Of a stretch of 64,000 nucleotides of DNA, positions 44,158 through 54,299 are shown one piece after another; within the stretch, counting starts at the first letter, position 1, and the number at the start of each line of letters is the position of its first letter. The notes under the pieces were generated by a model. The model did not search any database. It was not told the origin of the DNA and worked only from the letters and a program-made list of their open reading frames with translations. Source of the stretch: Gammaproteobacteria bacterium. Its GTDB lineage: Bacteria > Pseudomonadota > Gammaproteobacteria > Pseudomonadales > Azotimanducaceae. The stretch lies in contig JAPOVK010000024.1 of assembly GCA_026708185.1 (NCBI GenBank), forward strand, positions 1 through 64,000, read 5' to 3'. A program made the translations under genes and the position numbers.

Positions 44158-44787
44158 CTAAGCTCGCGTTCCGGTTGGCCGTCTGCCGTCTTGTTCCTGT
44201 AGACGGGATGCGGCCTTGACGGCCTTCCACAGGCAAAGCCCCAACAGCTTCAAGTCCAGAAGCGGTCCCATGGTGTCGATGTAGAGCCTGTCGTAACGGA
44301 GTTTGCTACGCGGGTGCGTGTGGTACGTGCCTTGTGCCTGGGCAAGGCCGGCGATGCCGGGACGGACCAGCAGCCGGTCGCCGAACCGTGGCACGTGCAG
44401 GGTGATCTCCTCGGCCAACTCGGGCCGTTCGGGTCGCGGCCCGACAAGACTCATTTCACCCTTGGCGACATTGATGATCTGCGGAACCTCGTCCAGATGA
44501 AGGCGCCGTAGGAGTGCGCCCACCTTCGTGGAACGGACGTCGCTCTCGGCAGCCAGCACCGGCCCAGTTAGCCGTTCGGCGTCTTCGACCATGGTGCGGA
44601 ACTTGATCATGTCGAAGGTCTGTCCGCCCCGCCCGATGCGGCGCTGCACGAGAAAGACCCGCCCGCGATCCTCCAGCCAGATCGCGAGTGGAATGACCGT
44701 CCACAGCGCCAGCCACATGGGGGCGAGGAGAATGCCAAACACGGCGATGAGCGCAAGATCGAAAGGTCGCTTGTACGCCGTCCCCAT
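44158..44787 (-). CDS. Bacterial sugar transferase (undecaprenyl-phosphate glycosyl-1-phosphate transferase)
   Basis: 209 residues from ATG 44787; a TTG at 44838 would add an Asn/Asp-rich leader. One membrane segment (LALIAVFGILLAPMWLALWT), then the family core: RRIGRGGQTFDMIKFRTM, LRRLHLDEVPQIINVAKGEM, SLVGPRPERPELAEE and YDRLYIDTMGPLLDLKLLG. It is a short, single-domain form (like the catalytic half of WcaJ or PglC). It starts a surface glycan on a lipid carrier at the inner membrane. No other glycan genes adjoin it. Confidence 0.92.
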   Translation of the reverse strand: MGTAYKRPFDLALIAVFGILLAPMWLALWTVIPLAIWLEDRGRVFLVQRRIGRGGQTFDMIKFRTMVEDAERLTGPVLAAESDVRSTKVGALLRRLHLDEVPQIINVAKGEMSLVGPRPERPELAEEITLHVPRFGDRLLVRPGIAGLAQAQGTYHTHPRSKLRYDRLYIDTMGPLLDLKLLGLCLWKAVKAASRLQEQDGRRPTGTRA

Positions 44788-44881
44788 CACCGTCGCATCG
44801 TTGTCGTTGGTGCCGTTGTTGGCGTCGTACCCGGGCAAATCGCGGTCGACTTAAGCAACCTCGGTCGATGATTCTAACATC

Positions 44882-44922
44882 GCGGTGACCCTGTCACCGC
44901 CGAGCGATGTGTTGCTCGGCGG
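44882..44922. other. Two overlapping hairpins downstream of proS
   Basis: GCGGTGAC (44882-44889), loop CCT, GTCACCGC (44893-44900); and CCGCCGAGC (44897-44905), 8-base loop, GCTCGGCGG (44914-44922). They share four bases, so the RNA can fully form only one. They lie in the 184-base gap between proS and the sugar transferase gene, and have no T-run on either side. Confidence 0.6.
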
Positions 44923-44971
44923 CGACATGACCGGCGTCAGGCCACCCGGGGCGAGGCTGCGCGCGAGAAAA

Positions 44972-46693
44972 CTAGCGCGTTTGTGGGATCCTGACGGTGC
45001 GCGCGGCTTCGTCCGGTGGTATCCGCTGCACGTCGGGCGCCGCCCGCCGGCGGTATTCCACGACGCCGTCCCGCAGCCCGCGGTCGCCCACCGTGATGCG
45101 ATGCGGGATGCCCACGAGATCGGCGTCGGCGAACTTCACGCCCGGGCGTTCGTCGCGGTCGTCGAGCAAGACGCTGAAGCCCGCGTGGCTGAGCGTCTGG
45201 TGCAAGGCCTCCGCGGTGGCCCGGACCTGTTCGGACTTGGTGTTGTTCACCGCCACGATATGGATGTCGAACGGCGCGACCGCGTCAGGCCAGACGATGC
45301 CGTCGGCATCGTGGCACTGCTCGACGACCGCCGCGACACAACGCGTGACGCCGAAGCCGTAGCAGCCCATCACCGGAGCGACTTCAGCGCCTTTGGCGTC
45401 TTGGATCGCCACGTTCAGGGAGTCCGTGTACTTGGTGCCGAGCTTGAAGATGTGCCCGACCTCGATGCCGCGCATGAACCGCAACGGGCCGCTGCCGTCC
45501 ACGGCCGCGTCGCCTTCCTCGACGTTGCGGATGTCGGCGGTGCGGATCGCCTCGCCGACATCGCGTGCCCAGTTGGCGCCGGTGTAGTGGTAGCCGTCTT
45601 CGTTGGCGCCGCATACGAAGCTCTTGAGCGTCGCGGCGCTGCCGTCCACCAGGAGCGGGATCGGCAGCCCGACGGGCCCGATCGAGCCGGCTTGTACCCG
45701 GAGGGACGCCTCGATTTCGGCATCGGCGGCGAAGGTCAAGGGACGCTTGACGCCAGCCAGCCTGGCGGCCTTGGCTTCGTTCAATTGATGGTCGCCGCGC
45801 AACACCAATGCGACGAGTCCCGGTCGCTCGTCCGTGCCGCTGTCGGCGTGGACGATCAGTGTCTTGATGCAGCGTCGGGACTCGACACCCAAGAGGCCAG
45901 CGACGTCCGCGATCGTGCGCGCGCCCGGGGTCGCGACCCGGCTCAAGGTAGCGCTTGGCGCGTCGTCGGTCAGAGCCGGCGCGGCGGCCCTTTCGACGTT
46001 TGCCGCGTAGTCGCTCGCCGGGCTGTAGGCCAGGCGGTCCTCGCCGGTGTCGGCGAGCACGTGGAATTCGTGGGAGTCGCCGTCGCCCATGGCGCCGGGA
46101 TCGGCCTCCACCGCGCGGTAATCGAGCCCGATGCGGCTGAGGATGGCCGAGTAGCAGGCGTGCATGGCGGCGTACGTCTCCTCGAAGGACCCCTCGTCCA
46201 TGTGGAACGAGTAGCCGTCCTTCATGATGAATTCCCGGGCGCGCATCAGGCCGAACCGGGGCCGGATCTCATCGCGGAACTTGGTCTGGATGTGATAGAG
46301 GTTGCGCGGCATCTGCCGGTAGCTGCGCACCGTGCCGCCGAAGAGTTCGGTGACGACCTCCTCCTGCGTGGGGCTCAGGCAATAGTCGCGGTCGTGGCGG
46401 TCCTTGAGGCGCAGCATTTCCGGACCCATGACGTCCCAGCGCCCGCTGCGCTGCCAGGGCTCGGCCGGCTGCACGACCGGCATGAGGATCTCCTGGGCGC
46501 CGGCGCGGTCGAGTTCCTCGCGCACGATCGCTTCGACCTTGCGCAATACGCGCAGCCCGAGCGGCAGCCAGTTGTAGGATCCGGATGCCAGGCGACGGAT
46601 GAAGCCGCCGCGCGTCAGAAGGATGTGGCTGGCGATCTCGGCGTCAGCGGGAGCGTCCCGCAAGGTCGGGATGAGCAGATCCGTGAATCTCAC
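44972..46693 (-). CDS. proS: Prolyl-tRNA synthetase
   Basis: 573 residues from GTG 46693. Class II motifs: IASHILLTRGGFIRRLASGS, QEILMPVVQPAEPWQRSGR, YCLSPTQEEVVTELF, RPRFGLMRAREFIMKDGYSF and MGCYGFGVTRCVAAVVEQ. An editing insertion of ~180 residues (AAAPALTDDAPSATLSRVAT onward) is present, as in the bacterial-type enzyme. It charges tRNA-Pro. The HU-like gene is nine bases upstream on the same strand and probably co-transcribed. Confidence 0.97.
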   Translation of the reverse strand: MRFTDLLIPTLRDAPADAEIASHILLTRGGFIRRLASGSYNWLPLGLRVLRKVEAIVREELDRAGAQEILMPVVQPAEPWQRSGRWDVMGPEMLRLKDRHDRDYCLSPTQEEVVTELFGGTVRSYRQMPRNLYHIQTKFRDEIRPRFGLMRAREFIMKDGYSFHMDEGSFEETYAAMHACYSAILSRIGLDYRAVEADPGAMGDGDSHEFHVLADTGEDRLAYSPASDYAANVERAAAPALTDDAPSATLSRVATPGARTIADVAGLLGVESRRCIKTLIVHADSGTDERPGLVALVLRGDHQLNEAKAARLAGVKRPLTFAADAEIEASLRVQAGSIGPVGLPIPLLVDGSAATLKSFVCGANEDGYHYTGANWARDVGEAIRTADIRNVEEGDAAVDGSGPLRFMRGIEVGHIFKLGTKYTDSLNVAIQDAKGAEVAPVMGCYGFGVTRCVAAVVEQCHDADGIVWPDAVAPFDIHIVAVNNTKSEQVRATAEALHQTLSHAGFSVLLDDRDERPGVKFADADLVGIPHRITVGDRGLRDGVVEYRRRAAPDVQRIPPDEAARTVRIPQTR

Positions 46694-46702
46694 AGTCCGG
46701 CG

Positions 46703-47053
46703 CTAGAGCGCCATCTCCTTGAGGCGCTTGAGCGCGGTGATCCGCACCCGCGTGGTGGCGGGCTTGGCGGCCACCACGATCTCTTCACCGGTGGCGGGAT
46801 TCCGGCCCGTGCGTGCCTTGGTGGCCGGCCGCTTGACGGAGCGGATCTTCAGAAGGCCGGGCAGGCTGAATTCGCCGACCGCGCGCTTCTTGATGTGGCG
46901 CTCGATCAGGATTTCGAGCTCGGACATCACGGCCGCCACTTGGACCCGGGTGAGGCCCGTCTCCTGGGCCAGGTGCGTCAGCATGGCGGCCTTGGTCATC
47001 TTGTTGCGCAGCGCCGTGACCTTCTTTGCCTTCGGTGCGGCTTTCCGTGCCAT
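46703..47053 (-). CDS. HU/IHF-family DNA-binding protein
   Basis: 116 residues from ATG 47053, with GGAGGA just upstream. A basic, alanine-rich lead (MARKAAPKAKKVTALRNK) precedes the HU fold: MTKAAMLTHLAQETGLTRVQ, FSLPGLLKIRSVKRPATKAR and the DNA-arm TGRNPATGEEIVVAAKPATT. It matches the HU-like group with a short N-terminal extension found in many Proteobacteria rather than true HU or IHF. It would bend or coat DNA. It is upstream of proS. Confidence 0.9.
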   Translation of the reverse strand: MARKAAPKAKKVTALRNKMTKAAMLTHLAQETGLTRVQVAAVMSELEILIERHIKKRAVGEFSLPGLLKIRSVKRPATKARTGRNPATGEEIVVAAKPATTRVRITALKRLKEMAL

Positions 47054-47193
47054 GGGGAGTCCTCCGTGTTCGAATCTCCCTATATAGCGGAATCGTCGGG
47101 ACGATGCCAAGTCGACACGACCGCAAGCGGCGTCGCTGTCGACCGCAAGCGTTCGCCCTTCAAGAGCAACCGGCGCTCTGCTACGCTGCCGAC

Positions 47194-47238
47194 GCGACCG
47201 CTTCGCGGTCGCCCCGAGAATTCGCTACGCGAATTCTC
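47194..47238 (+). repeat. Paired hairpin element upstream of the second dioxygenase
   Basis: GCGACCGC (47194-47201), loop TTC, GCGGTCGC (47205-47212), followed by GAGAATTCGC (47216-47225), loop TAC, GCGAATTCTC (47229-47238). Both stems are perfect. It ends about ten bases before the ribosome site of the next gene. It resembles the paired elements at 31380 and 57915. Confidence 0.8.
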
Positions 47239-47264
47239 CAAGTCGAGTGGAGGGGAAGGTCGCC

Positions 47265-48044
47265 ATGGATATCGACGGCGCGGTGCGGCGCATACACGAA
47301 GACGGCTACGCGGTCGTGCCGGATTTCCTCGACGAGGAAACCACGGAACGGTTGCGTCTGGGCCTCAAGCCGGTTTTCGACGCGGTCAGCAGCCGCATGA
47401 CGGACGACCACGGCCAGCAGACGATCCATACGCACAACCTGCTGGCGAAGACGCGCGCGGTCGACGAGGTCCTTGTCGACGATCGCCTGCTCGCGCTCGT
47501 GGGGGCCGTGCTTGGCCCGGACTTCCAGGTTTCCGGCGTCGCCGCCATGCGCCCAGGGCCGGGTGATCGTCGCCAGCGCATGCACCAGGACGACGGCCAC
47601 TACCCGATTCCCCGCCCGCACCCGCCGTTGATCGTCAATACGCTCATCGCTCTCGACCCCTTCACGGCCGAAAACGGAGCCACGGAGGTCGTCCCCGGAA
47701 GCCACCGCCTGACCGACCGTGTGGACCCCGATGTGGCGACCGAAACCGTGGAGATGCCGCTCGGCGGACTGCTCCTCTGGGAAGGTGCGCTGTGGCATCG
47801 GGGCGGCGGCAACTCGACGACCAACGCCTACCGGCGGTCCATCAACGTCAACTTCAACCTGGCATGGCTGAAGCAGCGGGAGAACCAGTTCATCGGCGTG
47901 CCGCCCGAGGTCGTGGTGGAAATGCCGGAGAAGCTCCAGGCGCTGATCGGCTACAAGCTGACCAACTTCGGCCTCGGTACGGTGGACTACCGCAACCCGA
48001 TTGAAACCGTCAAGCAACGCCTATCGGTAAGCAGCGCCGCTTAG
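47265..48044 (+). CDS. Phytanoyl-CoA dioxygenase (PhyH) family protein, second copy
   Basis: 259 residues from ATG 47265, with GGAGGGGAAGG upstream. The iron-binding pair is H107-Q-D109 (RMHQDDGHYP); the distal His and Arg lie in LWHRGGGNSTTNAYRRSIN. FTAENGATEVVPGSHRLTD is a family hallmark. An Fe(II)/2-oxoglutarate oxygenase of about the usual length; substrate unknown. It stands alone between the HU-like gene and fmdB. Confidence 0.9.
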   Translation: MDIDGAVRRIHEDGYAVVPDFLDEETTERLRLGLKPVFDAVSSRMTDDHGQQTIHTHNLLAKTRAVDEVLVDDRLLALVGAVLGPDFQVSGVAAMRPGPGDRRQRMHQDDGHYPIPRPHPPLIVNTLIALDPFTAENGATEVVPGSHRLTDRVDPDVATETVEMPLGGLLLWEGALWHRGGGNSTTNAYRRSINVNFNLAWLKQRENQFIGVPPEVVVEMPEKLQALIGYKLTNFGLGTVDYRNPIETVKQRLSVSSAA

Positions 48045-48155
48045 CGCCCACGCATCCGCAAGCGCCCTGACCCCACCCTGACCCCGGGCCCGCGTGTTTT
48101 TGCCGGTGTTTTTCATTATGCTTCGCCGCCGTTCGAGACACGGGAGTTAAACGCC

Positions 48156-48503
48156 GTGCCCATCTACGAGTACGCCTGCGGCAGTTGCGAGCATCGGTTC
48201 GAGACCATCCAACGCGCCAGCGAGGAGCCGCTGAAGGACTGCCCGGCCTGCGGTGCGTCCGCTCTGAAGAAGCTCCTCTCGGCCCCGGTATTCCGGCTCA
48301 AGGGCGCCGGCTGGTACGAGACGGATTTCAAGACCGGCAACAAGAAGAACATCTCCGGGTCGGACGAGAGCAATGGCAAGGCCAATGGCCAGGACAAAGG
48401 CGATGGCGCGGGCAAGACGGGTTCCTCGGAAGAGGGCAAGGCCGGCGACTCGGCTTCCAAGGGATCGTCCACCGAAAAGACGGCAACAACGGCCGGTGCG
48501 TGA
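48156..48503 (+). CDS. FmdB-family zinc ribbon protein
   Basis: 115 residues from GTG 48156. The first ~55 form the FmdB ribbon: [20 protein letters not shown] and [20 protein letters not shown], with two CxxC pairs to bind zinc. The rest is a low-complexity Ser/Gly/Lys/Asp tail, as often seen. It lies before aspS in many Proteobacteria. The stop overlaps an in-frame GTG of aspS as GTGA, so the two are coupled. Confidence 0.9.
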   Translation: MPIYEYACGSCEHRFETIQRASEEPLKDCPACGASALKKLLSAPVFRLKGAGWYETDFKTGNKKNISGSDESNGKANGQDKGDGAGKTGSSEEGKAGDSASKGSSTEKTATTAGA

Positions 48504-48511
48504 GTGCGGAC

Positions 48512-50263
48512 ATGCGCACGCACTATTGCGGTGACCTGACCGCAAAGAACCTTGGCGACTGCGTAGCGCTCACCGGCTGGGTGCACCGTCGCCGCGACCA
48601 CGGCGGCGTGATCTTCCTGGACGTGCGCGACCGCACCGGCATCATCCAGGTCGTCTACGACCCCGACACCCCGGAGAGCTTCGCCACCGCCGACCGGGTT
48701 CGCAACGAGTACGTCCTCAAGATCGCCGGACGCGTCCGGCGACGCCCCGAGGGCACCGTCAACCCGGACATGGCCACCGGCGAGGTGGAGGTCCTCGGCA
48801 GCGCGCTCGAGGTGCTCAACACGTCGGCCACGCCGCCGATCCAACTCGACGAGTACTCGGATGCGGGCGAGGACGTGCGGCTCAAGTATCGGTTCCTGGA
48901 TCTGCGTCGTCCGGAGATGCTCGAGCGCCTGCATCTGCGCGCCCGCGCCACGAGCGAAGTCCGGCGGTTCCTCGAAGGCGAGGGCTTCTGGGACATCGAG
49001 ACCCCGACCTTGACCCGGACGACGCCGGAGGGTGCGCGCGACTACCTCGTGCCGAGCCGCACCCATCCGGGCCAGTTCTTCGCGCTTCCGCAGTCGCCGC
49101 AGTTGTTCAAGCAGCTCCTGATGGCGGCGTCGGTGGACAAGTACTACCAGATCGCACGCTGCTACCGCGACGAGGACTTGCGTGCCGACCGCCAGCCGGA
49201 GTTCACGCAGATCGACATCGAGGCGTCGTTCGTCGACGAAGGCGACGTAATGGACATTGGCGAACGGCTGATCAAGTCGGTGTTCAGCGCAGTGGGCGGT
49301 GTCGAGTTGCCGGACTTTCCCGTCGTCACACACGCCGAGGCGCTCAAGCGCTTCGGGTCGGATGCCCCGGATTTGCGCAATCCGCTTGAGCTGGTGGACA
49401 TCGCCGACCTGGTCGCGGACTCGGGCTTCAAGGTCTTCAGCGCGCCCGCGAACGACGCAAACGGGCGCGTCGTCGCGCTCAAGGGTCCCGGCGCCAACGA
49501 TCAGCTCACCCGGCGCCAGCTCGATGACTACGTCGGCTTCGTTGGCCGTTACGGGGCCAAGGGCCTGGCCTACATCAAGGTGAACGATCGCGCGGCCGGC
49601 CTCGACGGGCTGCAGTCGCCGATTCTCAAGTTCCTTGACGCCGATACGGTGGCGGCGGTGCTCGACCGGGTGCAGGCCGAGACCGGCGACATCGTCTTCT
49701 TCTGTGCCGACGACGCGCGCACGGTGTGTGCCGCCATGGGCGCGTTCCGCGACGAACTCGGCGCCGAACTCGGCGTGTTCGAGGACCGCTGGGCACCGTT
49801 GTGGGTGACCGAGTTCCCGATGTTCGAGCAGGGCCGGGAGACCTTGATCCCGGAACACCATCCCTTCACGCAGCCGGCGTCCACGGCCGAAGAACTCGTT
49901 GCGGATCCGCATTCGGCGACCGCGAGGGCGTACGACTTCGTACTGAATGGCAGCGAGGTCGGTGGCGGCTCGATCCGGATTCACGATCCGGCCATGCAGC
50001 AGGCGGTTTTCGACCTGCTGAACATGGGCCAGGAGGGCCAGGCCAAGTTCGGCTTCCTGCTTGACGCTTTGAAACTCGGTTGCCCGCCACACGGCGGGAT
50101 CGCCTTCGGCTTCGACCGGATGATGATGTCGCTGATCGGCTCCGACAACATCCGCGACGTCGTCGCGTTTCCAAAGACGCAGTCCGCCTCCTGCCTGATG
50201 ACTGCAGCGCCCAGCCCCGTCGACGAGCACCAGTTGCGCGAGCTGCACCTGCGCACGCGCTAG
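48512..50263 (+). CDS. aspS: Aspartyl-tRNA synthetase
   Basis: 583 residues from ATG 48512 (a GTG at 48500 is in frame). The opening [20 protein letters not shown] and [20 protein letters not shown] form the anticodon-binding OB fold. Class II motifs are [20 protein letters not shown] and [20 protein letters not shown], with the bacterial GAD insertion between them. It charges tRNA-Asp. It heads the block that runs to tRNA-Lys. Confidence 0.97.
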   Translation: MRTHYCGDLTAKNLGDCVALTGWVHRRRDHGGVIFLDVRDRTGIIQVVYDPDTPESFATADRVRNEYVLKIAGRVRRRPEGTVNPDMATGEVEVLGSALEVLNTSATPPIQLDEYSDAGEDVRLKYRFLDLRRPEMLERLHLRARATSEVRRFLEGEGFWDIETPTLTRTTPEGARDYLVPSRTHPGQFFALPQSPQLFKQLLMAASVDKYYQIARCYRDEDLRADRQPEFTQIDIEASFVDEGDVMDIGERLIKSVFSAVGGVELPDFPVVTHAEALKRFGSDAPDLRNPLELVDIADLVADSGFKVFSAPANDANGRVVALKGPGANDQLTRRQLDDYVGFVGRYGAKGLAYIKVNDRAAGLDGLQSPILKFLDADTVAAVLDRVQAETGDIVFFCADDARTVCAAMGAFRDELGAELGVFEDRWAPLWVTEFPMFEQGRETLIPEHHPFTQPASTAEELVADPHSATARAYDFVLNGSEVGGGSIRIHDPAMQQAVFDLLNMGQEGQAKFGFLLDALKLGCPPHGGIAFGFDRMMMSLIGSDNIRDVVAFPKTQSASCLMTAAPSPVDEHQLRELHLRTR

Positions 50264-50314
50264 GTCCCGCGAGAGTCTTAAACTGTAGGTTGCGGCTCGT
50301 GTGGAGAGGCAGCC

Positions 50315-51049
50315 ATGGCCGGTCATTCGAAATGGGCGAACATCAAGCACCGCAAGGCACGCCAGGATGCCAAGCGCGCGAAAGTCTGGACGAAGGTCAT
50401 CCGCGAATTGACCGTCGCGGCCCGCCTCGGCGGGGGTGATCCGGCCGACAATCCGCGACTGCGCGTGGCGGTCGACAACGCGCTGTCGGTGAACATGCCC
50501 CGCGACACCATGAACCGCGCCATCGCGCGCGGCGCTGGCGGCCTGGAAGGCGGCGATGTCGAAGAACTGGTCTACGAAGGCTACGCGCCCGGCGGCGTCG
50601 CGGTCCTGGTCGAGGTCATGACCGACAACCGCAACCGCACCGTGGCGGAGGTGCGCCACGCGTTCAGCAAGCACGGTGGCAACTTGGGCACCGGTGGCTC
50701 GGTCGCCTACCTGTTCCACAAGCAGGGCGTCGTCAGCCTGCCGCCGGGAGCCGACGAGGAGACCGTGCTCGATGCGGCGCTCGACGCGGGGGCCGACGAC
50801 ATCGAAGACGATGGCGACTTCCTGTCCGTGGTCACGCCCCCGGAGAGCTTGAGCGCGGTGGTCGACGCGCTGAAGGACGCCGGCCTCGAGCCCGAGCACG
50901 CCGAGGTGGCGATGGTTCCCGCCGCAACGAGCCCGTGCGACGAGCCGACCGCGGAGAAGGTTCTGCGCCTGATCGACGCCCTCGACGACCTCGACGACGT
51001 CCAGAACGTCTACTCGAATGCCGAGTTCCCGACCGGGGCGCTTGGCTAA
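50315..51049 (+). CDS. yebC: YebC/PmpR family regulatory protein
   Basis: 244 residues from ATG 50315. Nearly invariant start [20 protein letters not shown], then [39 protein letters not shown] and [18 protein letters not shown]. YebC proteins act as DNA-binding regulators or as ribosome-associated factors that ease proline stalling. Its position between aspS and ruvC is conserved. Its stop lies one base before the ruvC start used here. Confidence 0.96.
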   Translation: MAGHSKWANIKHRKARQDAKRAKVWTKVIRELTVAARLGGGDPADNPRLRVAVDNALSVNMPRDTMNRAIARGAGGLEGGDVEELVYEGYAPGGVAVLVEVMTDNRNRTVAEVRHAFSKHGGNLGTGGSVAYLFHKQGVVSLPPGADEETVLDAALDAGADDIEDDGDFLSVVTPPESLSAVVDALKDAGLEPEHAEVAMVPAATSPCDEPTAEKVLRLIDALDDLDDVQNVYSNAEFPTGALG

Positions 51050-51050
51050 G

Positions 51051-51548
51051 GTGCCCGAGCGCGTGCTCGGCATCGATCCGGGTTCGCGGATCACCGGTTA
51101 CGGCATCGTCGACGCGGCGGCGGGCACGGCGCGCTACGTGACCAGCGGCACGATCACCACCCCAAAAGGACCTTTCACCAGCCGCTTGGCCGACATCTAC
51201 AGCGGCGTCGCCGATGTCATCGCCGCGCACGCGCCGACGACGCTCGCCATCGAGGAGGTGTTCTTTGCCAAGAACGCCCAGTCCGCGCTCAAGCTCGGCC
51301 AGGCGCGGGGCGTCGCGATCGCCGCCGCGGTTGCGGCGACGCTCGAGGTCCACGAGTACGCCCCGCGCGCCGTTAAGCTGGCGGTGGTCGGCAGCGGTCG
51401 CGCCAGCAAGGGGCAGGTGCAGTACATGGTGCGCGCGATCCTCGGCCTCGACAGCGAACCCCAGGCGGACGCCGCGGACGCGCTTGCAGTCGCCATCTGC
51501 CACGTGAATACTCGGTCAAAAGCAAGGGAAGGCTTCGACAGAACGTGA
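51051..51548 (+). CDS. ruvC: Holliday junction resolvase RuvC
   Basis: 165 residues from GTG 51051; in-frame starts at 51018 and 51042 lie inside yebC. VLGIDPGSRITGYGIVDA holds the first catalytic Asp, IEEVFFAKNAQSALKLGQAR the catalytic Glu, and DAADALAVAICH the C-terminal acidic residues. It cuts Holliday junctions after RuvAB branch migration. Its stop overlaps ruvA as GTGA. Confidence 0.95.
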   Translation: MPERVLGIDPGSRITGYGIVDAAAGTARYVTSGTITTPKGPFTSRLADIYSGVADVIAAHAPTTLAIEEVFFAKNAQSALKLGQARGVAIAAAVAATLEVHEYAPRAVKLAVVGSGRASKGQVQYMVRAILGLDSEPQADAADALAVAICHVNTRSKAREGFDRT

Positions 51549-52132
51549 TTAGCCGACTGCGTGGCAGGCTGCTGGAGCTCCACGATTCCGTCGCCGTCAT
51601 CGATGTCGGCGGCGTCGGCTACGAAGCGGAAATCACCACCGGCGCGGCTGCGACGCTGGCAGCCGCCGAAGGCGCGGTAGAACTGTTCACGCATCTCGTC
51701 TCCCGCGAGGACGGCCAATCGCTGTGCGGCTTCGCCAACGCCGCCGAACGCGATCTTTTCCGGTCGCTGATCAAGGTGTCCGGCGTGGGTCCGAAGCTCG
51801 CGATCACCTTGCTCTCCGGCGTCTCGCCGGAGCAGTTCAGCGCCGCGGTCGCGGACGGGGACATCGGCGTGCTGACGCGCGTCCCGGGGATCGGACGGAA
51901 GACGGCGAGCCGACTCGCCATGGAATTGCGCGACAAGATTCCAGCCTTCGCGGCCGGGCCCGAGTTGCCGGAAGGCAGTCAGGCCGCGGCGGATGCGGTG
52001 CAGGCGCTGACCGGGCTCGGCTATCGGGACCGCGAGGCCGCCGAGGTCGTCGGCGCGGTTCTCGACGAGGCCGGTCCCGACGCCGAGGTCGAGGATCTCG
52101 TCCGCCAGGCGTTGAAAAGGATCGCCGCGTGA
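51545..52132 (+). CDS. ruvA: Holliday junction helicase subunit RuvA
   Basis: 195 residues from GTG 51545. [20 protein letters not shown] opens the OB domain. Two helix-hairpin-helix units follow ([18 protein letters not shown] and [18 protein letters not shown]). [20 protein letters not shown] is the RuvB-binding C-terminal domain. It binds the four-way junction. GTGA overlap with ruvB. Confidence 0.96.
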   Translation: MISRLRGRLLELHDSVAVIDVGGVGYEAEITTGAAATLAAAEGAVELFTHLVSREDGQSLCGFANAAERDLFRSLIKVSGVGPKLAITLLSGVSPEQFSAAVADGDIGVLTRVPGIGRKTASRLAMELRDKIPAFAAGPELPEGSQAAADAVQALTGLGYRDREAAEVVGAVLDEAGPDAEVEDLVRQALKRIAA

Positions 52133-53169
52133 GCGTCGAACCGGACCGCATCACGGCGGGATCCGGCGGCGGCGACGACGGTCGCTTCGATCACGCGCTG
52201 CGCCCGACGCGGCTCGCGGAATACGTCGGTCAGACCGCGGTCAAGGACCAGATGGCGCTGTTCATCGAAGCCGCGCGACGGCGCGGCGATTCCCTCGACC
52301 ACACGCTGATCTTCGGTCCGCCGGGTCTCGGCAAGACGACGCTTGCGCACATCGTCGCCAACGAGATGGGCGTCGCCCTCAAGGCCACGTCCGGACCGGT
52401 GCTCGAAAAGCGTGGCGACCTCGCGGCGCAGCTCACCAATCTCGACACGGGCGACGTACTGTTCATCGACGAGATCCACCGCTTGCTGCCGGCGGTGGAG
52501 GAGATCCTCTACCCGGCCATGGAGGACGGCAAACTGGACCTTCTGCTCGGCGACGGACCGGCGGCCAAGTCGATCAAGCTCGAACTCAACCGCTTCACGC
52601 TCGTTGGTGCGACCACGCGCGCGGGGCTCCTGACCTCGCCGCTGCGCGACCGGTTCGGCATCGTGCAGCGCCTGGAGTTCTACAACGTCAACGAGTTGGC
52701 CGAGATCGTCACGGTGTCCGCAGGCAAGCTCAACATACCTGTTGTCGAAGCGGGCGCGCGGGAGGTCGCGCGCCGCTCCCGGGGCACGCCGCGGGTCGCC
52801 AACCGCCTGCTGCGCCGCGTGCGCGACTACGCGCAAGTCAAGGCCGACGGGCGCGTCACGGAGCAGACCGCGGGCGCTGCGCTGTCCATGCTCAGAGTGG
52901 ATGACCGCGGTCTCGACGGCATGGACCGGCGGGTTCTCGACACCATCGTCGGCAAGTTCGACGGCGGGCCGGTCGGCATCGACTCGCTCGCCGCGGCGAT
53001 CAGCGAGGAGCGCGACACCATCGAAGACGTCATCGAGCCGTTCCTCATCCAGGAGGGATTCCTGATGCGCACGCCGCGCGGGCGGGTGGCCACGGAATCG
53101 ACCTATCGCCATCTCGGCGTGAGCCTTAGGCGCGACGACGGCGCACAAGGGGAGATGGAACTGCAATGA
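52129..53169 (+). CDS. ruvB: Holliday junction helicase motor RuvB
   Basis: 346 residues from GTG 52129. [20 protein letters not shown], Walker [14 protein letters not shown], Walker [21 protein letters not shown], sensor [19 protein letters not shown] and the C-terminal [16 protein letters not shown] are all present. It is the hexameric AAA+ pump for branch migration. Its stop overlaps the tolQ start as ATGA; the ybgC gene that often sits between them is missing. Confidence 0.97.
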   Translation: MSVEPDRITAGSGGGDDGRFDHALRPTRLAEYVGQTAVKDQMALFIEAARRRGDSLDHTLIFGPPGLGKTTLAHIVANEMGVALKATSGPVLEKRGDLAAQLTNLDTGDVLFIDEIHRLLPAVEEILYPAMEDGKLDLLLGDGPAAKSIKLELNRFTLVGATTRAGLLTSPLRDRFGIVQRLEFYNVNELAEIVTVSAGKLNIPVVEAGAREVARRSRGTPRVANRLLRRVRDYAQVKADGRVTEQTAGAALSMLRVDDRGLDGMDRRVLDTIVGKFDGGPVGIDSLAAAISEERDTIEDVIEPFLIQEGFLMRTPRGRVATESTYRHLGVSLRRDDGAQGEMELQ

Positions 53170-53858
53170 CCGACCCGATTTCCATCCTCGACCTGATCAA
53201 GGGCGCGAGCCCGCTCGTGCAGGCGGTCATGCTGCTCTTGGCGGTCGCCTCGGTGGTGTCGTGGGTGCTGATCTTCCAACGCTGGTTTGCCTTGAACCGC
53301 GTGCAGCGCGAGATCGACGACTTCGAGGACGAGTTCTGGAGCGGCATCGACCTCAACGAGCTGAAGGCCGAACTCGACGGCCAGGAGGACAACCTCACGG
53401 GCATCGAGTCGGTTTTCGTCGCCGGCTTCGGCGAGTACGGACGTCTGTCGGGGCAGGCCGACACCGATCCCGACGCCGTGATGCAGAACGTGCAGCGCGC
53501 CATGCGCGTGGCCCTGACGCGCGAAGAGGAGCGGCTGGGGCGCCACCTCCCGTTCCTGGCGACAGTCGGTTCCACGAGTCCTTACGTCGGCCTGTTCGGC
53601 ACCGTGTGGGGCATCATGAACTCGTTCCGTAGCCTCGCGAACATGACCCAGGCCACGTTGGCCGCGGTCGCGCCGGGGATTTCCGAGGCGTTGATCGCGA
53701 CCGCCATGGGCCTTTTCGCCGCCATCCCGGCGGTCATCGGCTACAACCGCTTCGCGTCACGCGTCGAAGGCATGATGAAGCGCTACGAGGCGTTCGCCGA
53801 CGAGTTGGCGTCGATCCTGCATCGCGTTGCGCATGCCAACGCGCCTTCGGCCGCTTAA
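53166..53858 (+). CDS. tolQ: Tol-Pal system proton channel subunit TolQ
   Basis: 230 residues from ATG 53166. Three membrane helices of the MotA/TolQ/ExbB type: [40 protein letters not shown] and [20 protein letters not shown]. With TolR it uses the proton gradient to drive TolA. It is coupled to ruvB by overlap, and tolR begins nine bases after it. Confidence 0.96.
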   Translation: MTDPISILDLIKGASPLVQAVMLLLAVASVVSWVLIFQRWFALNRVQREIDDFEDEFWSGIDLNELKAELDGQEDNLTGIESVFVAGFGEYGRLSGQADTDPDAVMQNVQRAMRVALTREEERLGRHLPFLATVGSTSPYVGLFGTVWGIMNSFRSLANMTQATLAAVAPGISEALIATAMGLFAAIPAVIGYNRFASRVEGMMKRYEAFADELASILHRVAHANAPSAA

Positions 53859-53867
53859 GGTCGCGGC

Positions 53868-54299
53868 ATGGCAACCCGTCGCAGGCCGATGTCCGAGATC
53901 AACGTCGTGCCCTACATCGACGTCATGCTCGTGCTGCTGGTCATCTTCATGGCCACCGCGCCGCTCATGATGCAGGGCGTCGAGATCGACTTGCCGAACA
54001 CCGACTCGAAGCCGCTGTCCAACGAGCAGGATGATCCGTTGGTGATTACCGTGGACGACGAGGGCCGAATCTTCGTCAACACCGGGATGCCGCGCGCCGG
54101 GGAAGAGGGCACGCGGGCGACGATCTACTCGCTGGCCGACCAGGCCGGCAAGATCATCGACGCGCGACCGGACATCGCCGTGTACGTGCGCGCCGACAAG
54201 GCCATCGCCTACGGCGAGGTGATCGAGGTGATGACCGTCCTGCAGCGCGCCGGCGCACAGAGCGTCGGCCTCGTCACGGAGCCCGTGGAGGAACTTTGA
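53868..54299 (+). CDS. tolR: Tol-Pal system subunit TolR
   Basis: 143 residues. RRRPMSEINVVPYIDVMLVL carries the proton-path aspartate at the start of the single membrane helix (LVLLVIFMATAPLMMQGVEI). The periplasmic part contains EIDLPNTDSKPL and YVRADKAIAYGEVIEVMTVL. It is the ExbD/TolR partner of TolQ. The stop overlaps the TTG start of tolA. Confidence 0.96.
   Translation: MATRRRPMSEINVVPYIDVMLVLLVIFMATAPLMMQGVEIDLPNTDSKPLSNEQDDPLVITVDDEGRIFVNTGMPRAGEEGTRATIYSLADQAGKIIDARPDIAVYVRADKAIAYGEVIEVMTVLQRAGAQSVGLVTEPVEEL

Noticed and set aside
48164-51094. 976-codon minus-strand open frame over fmdB, aspS and yebC
   Set aside because: Antisense of three conserved genes; the long frame reflects lack of stop codons in GC-rich DNA.
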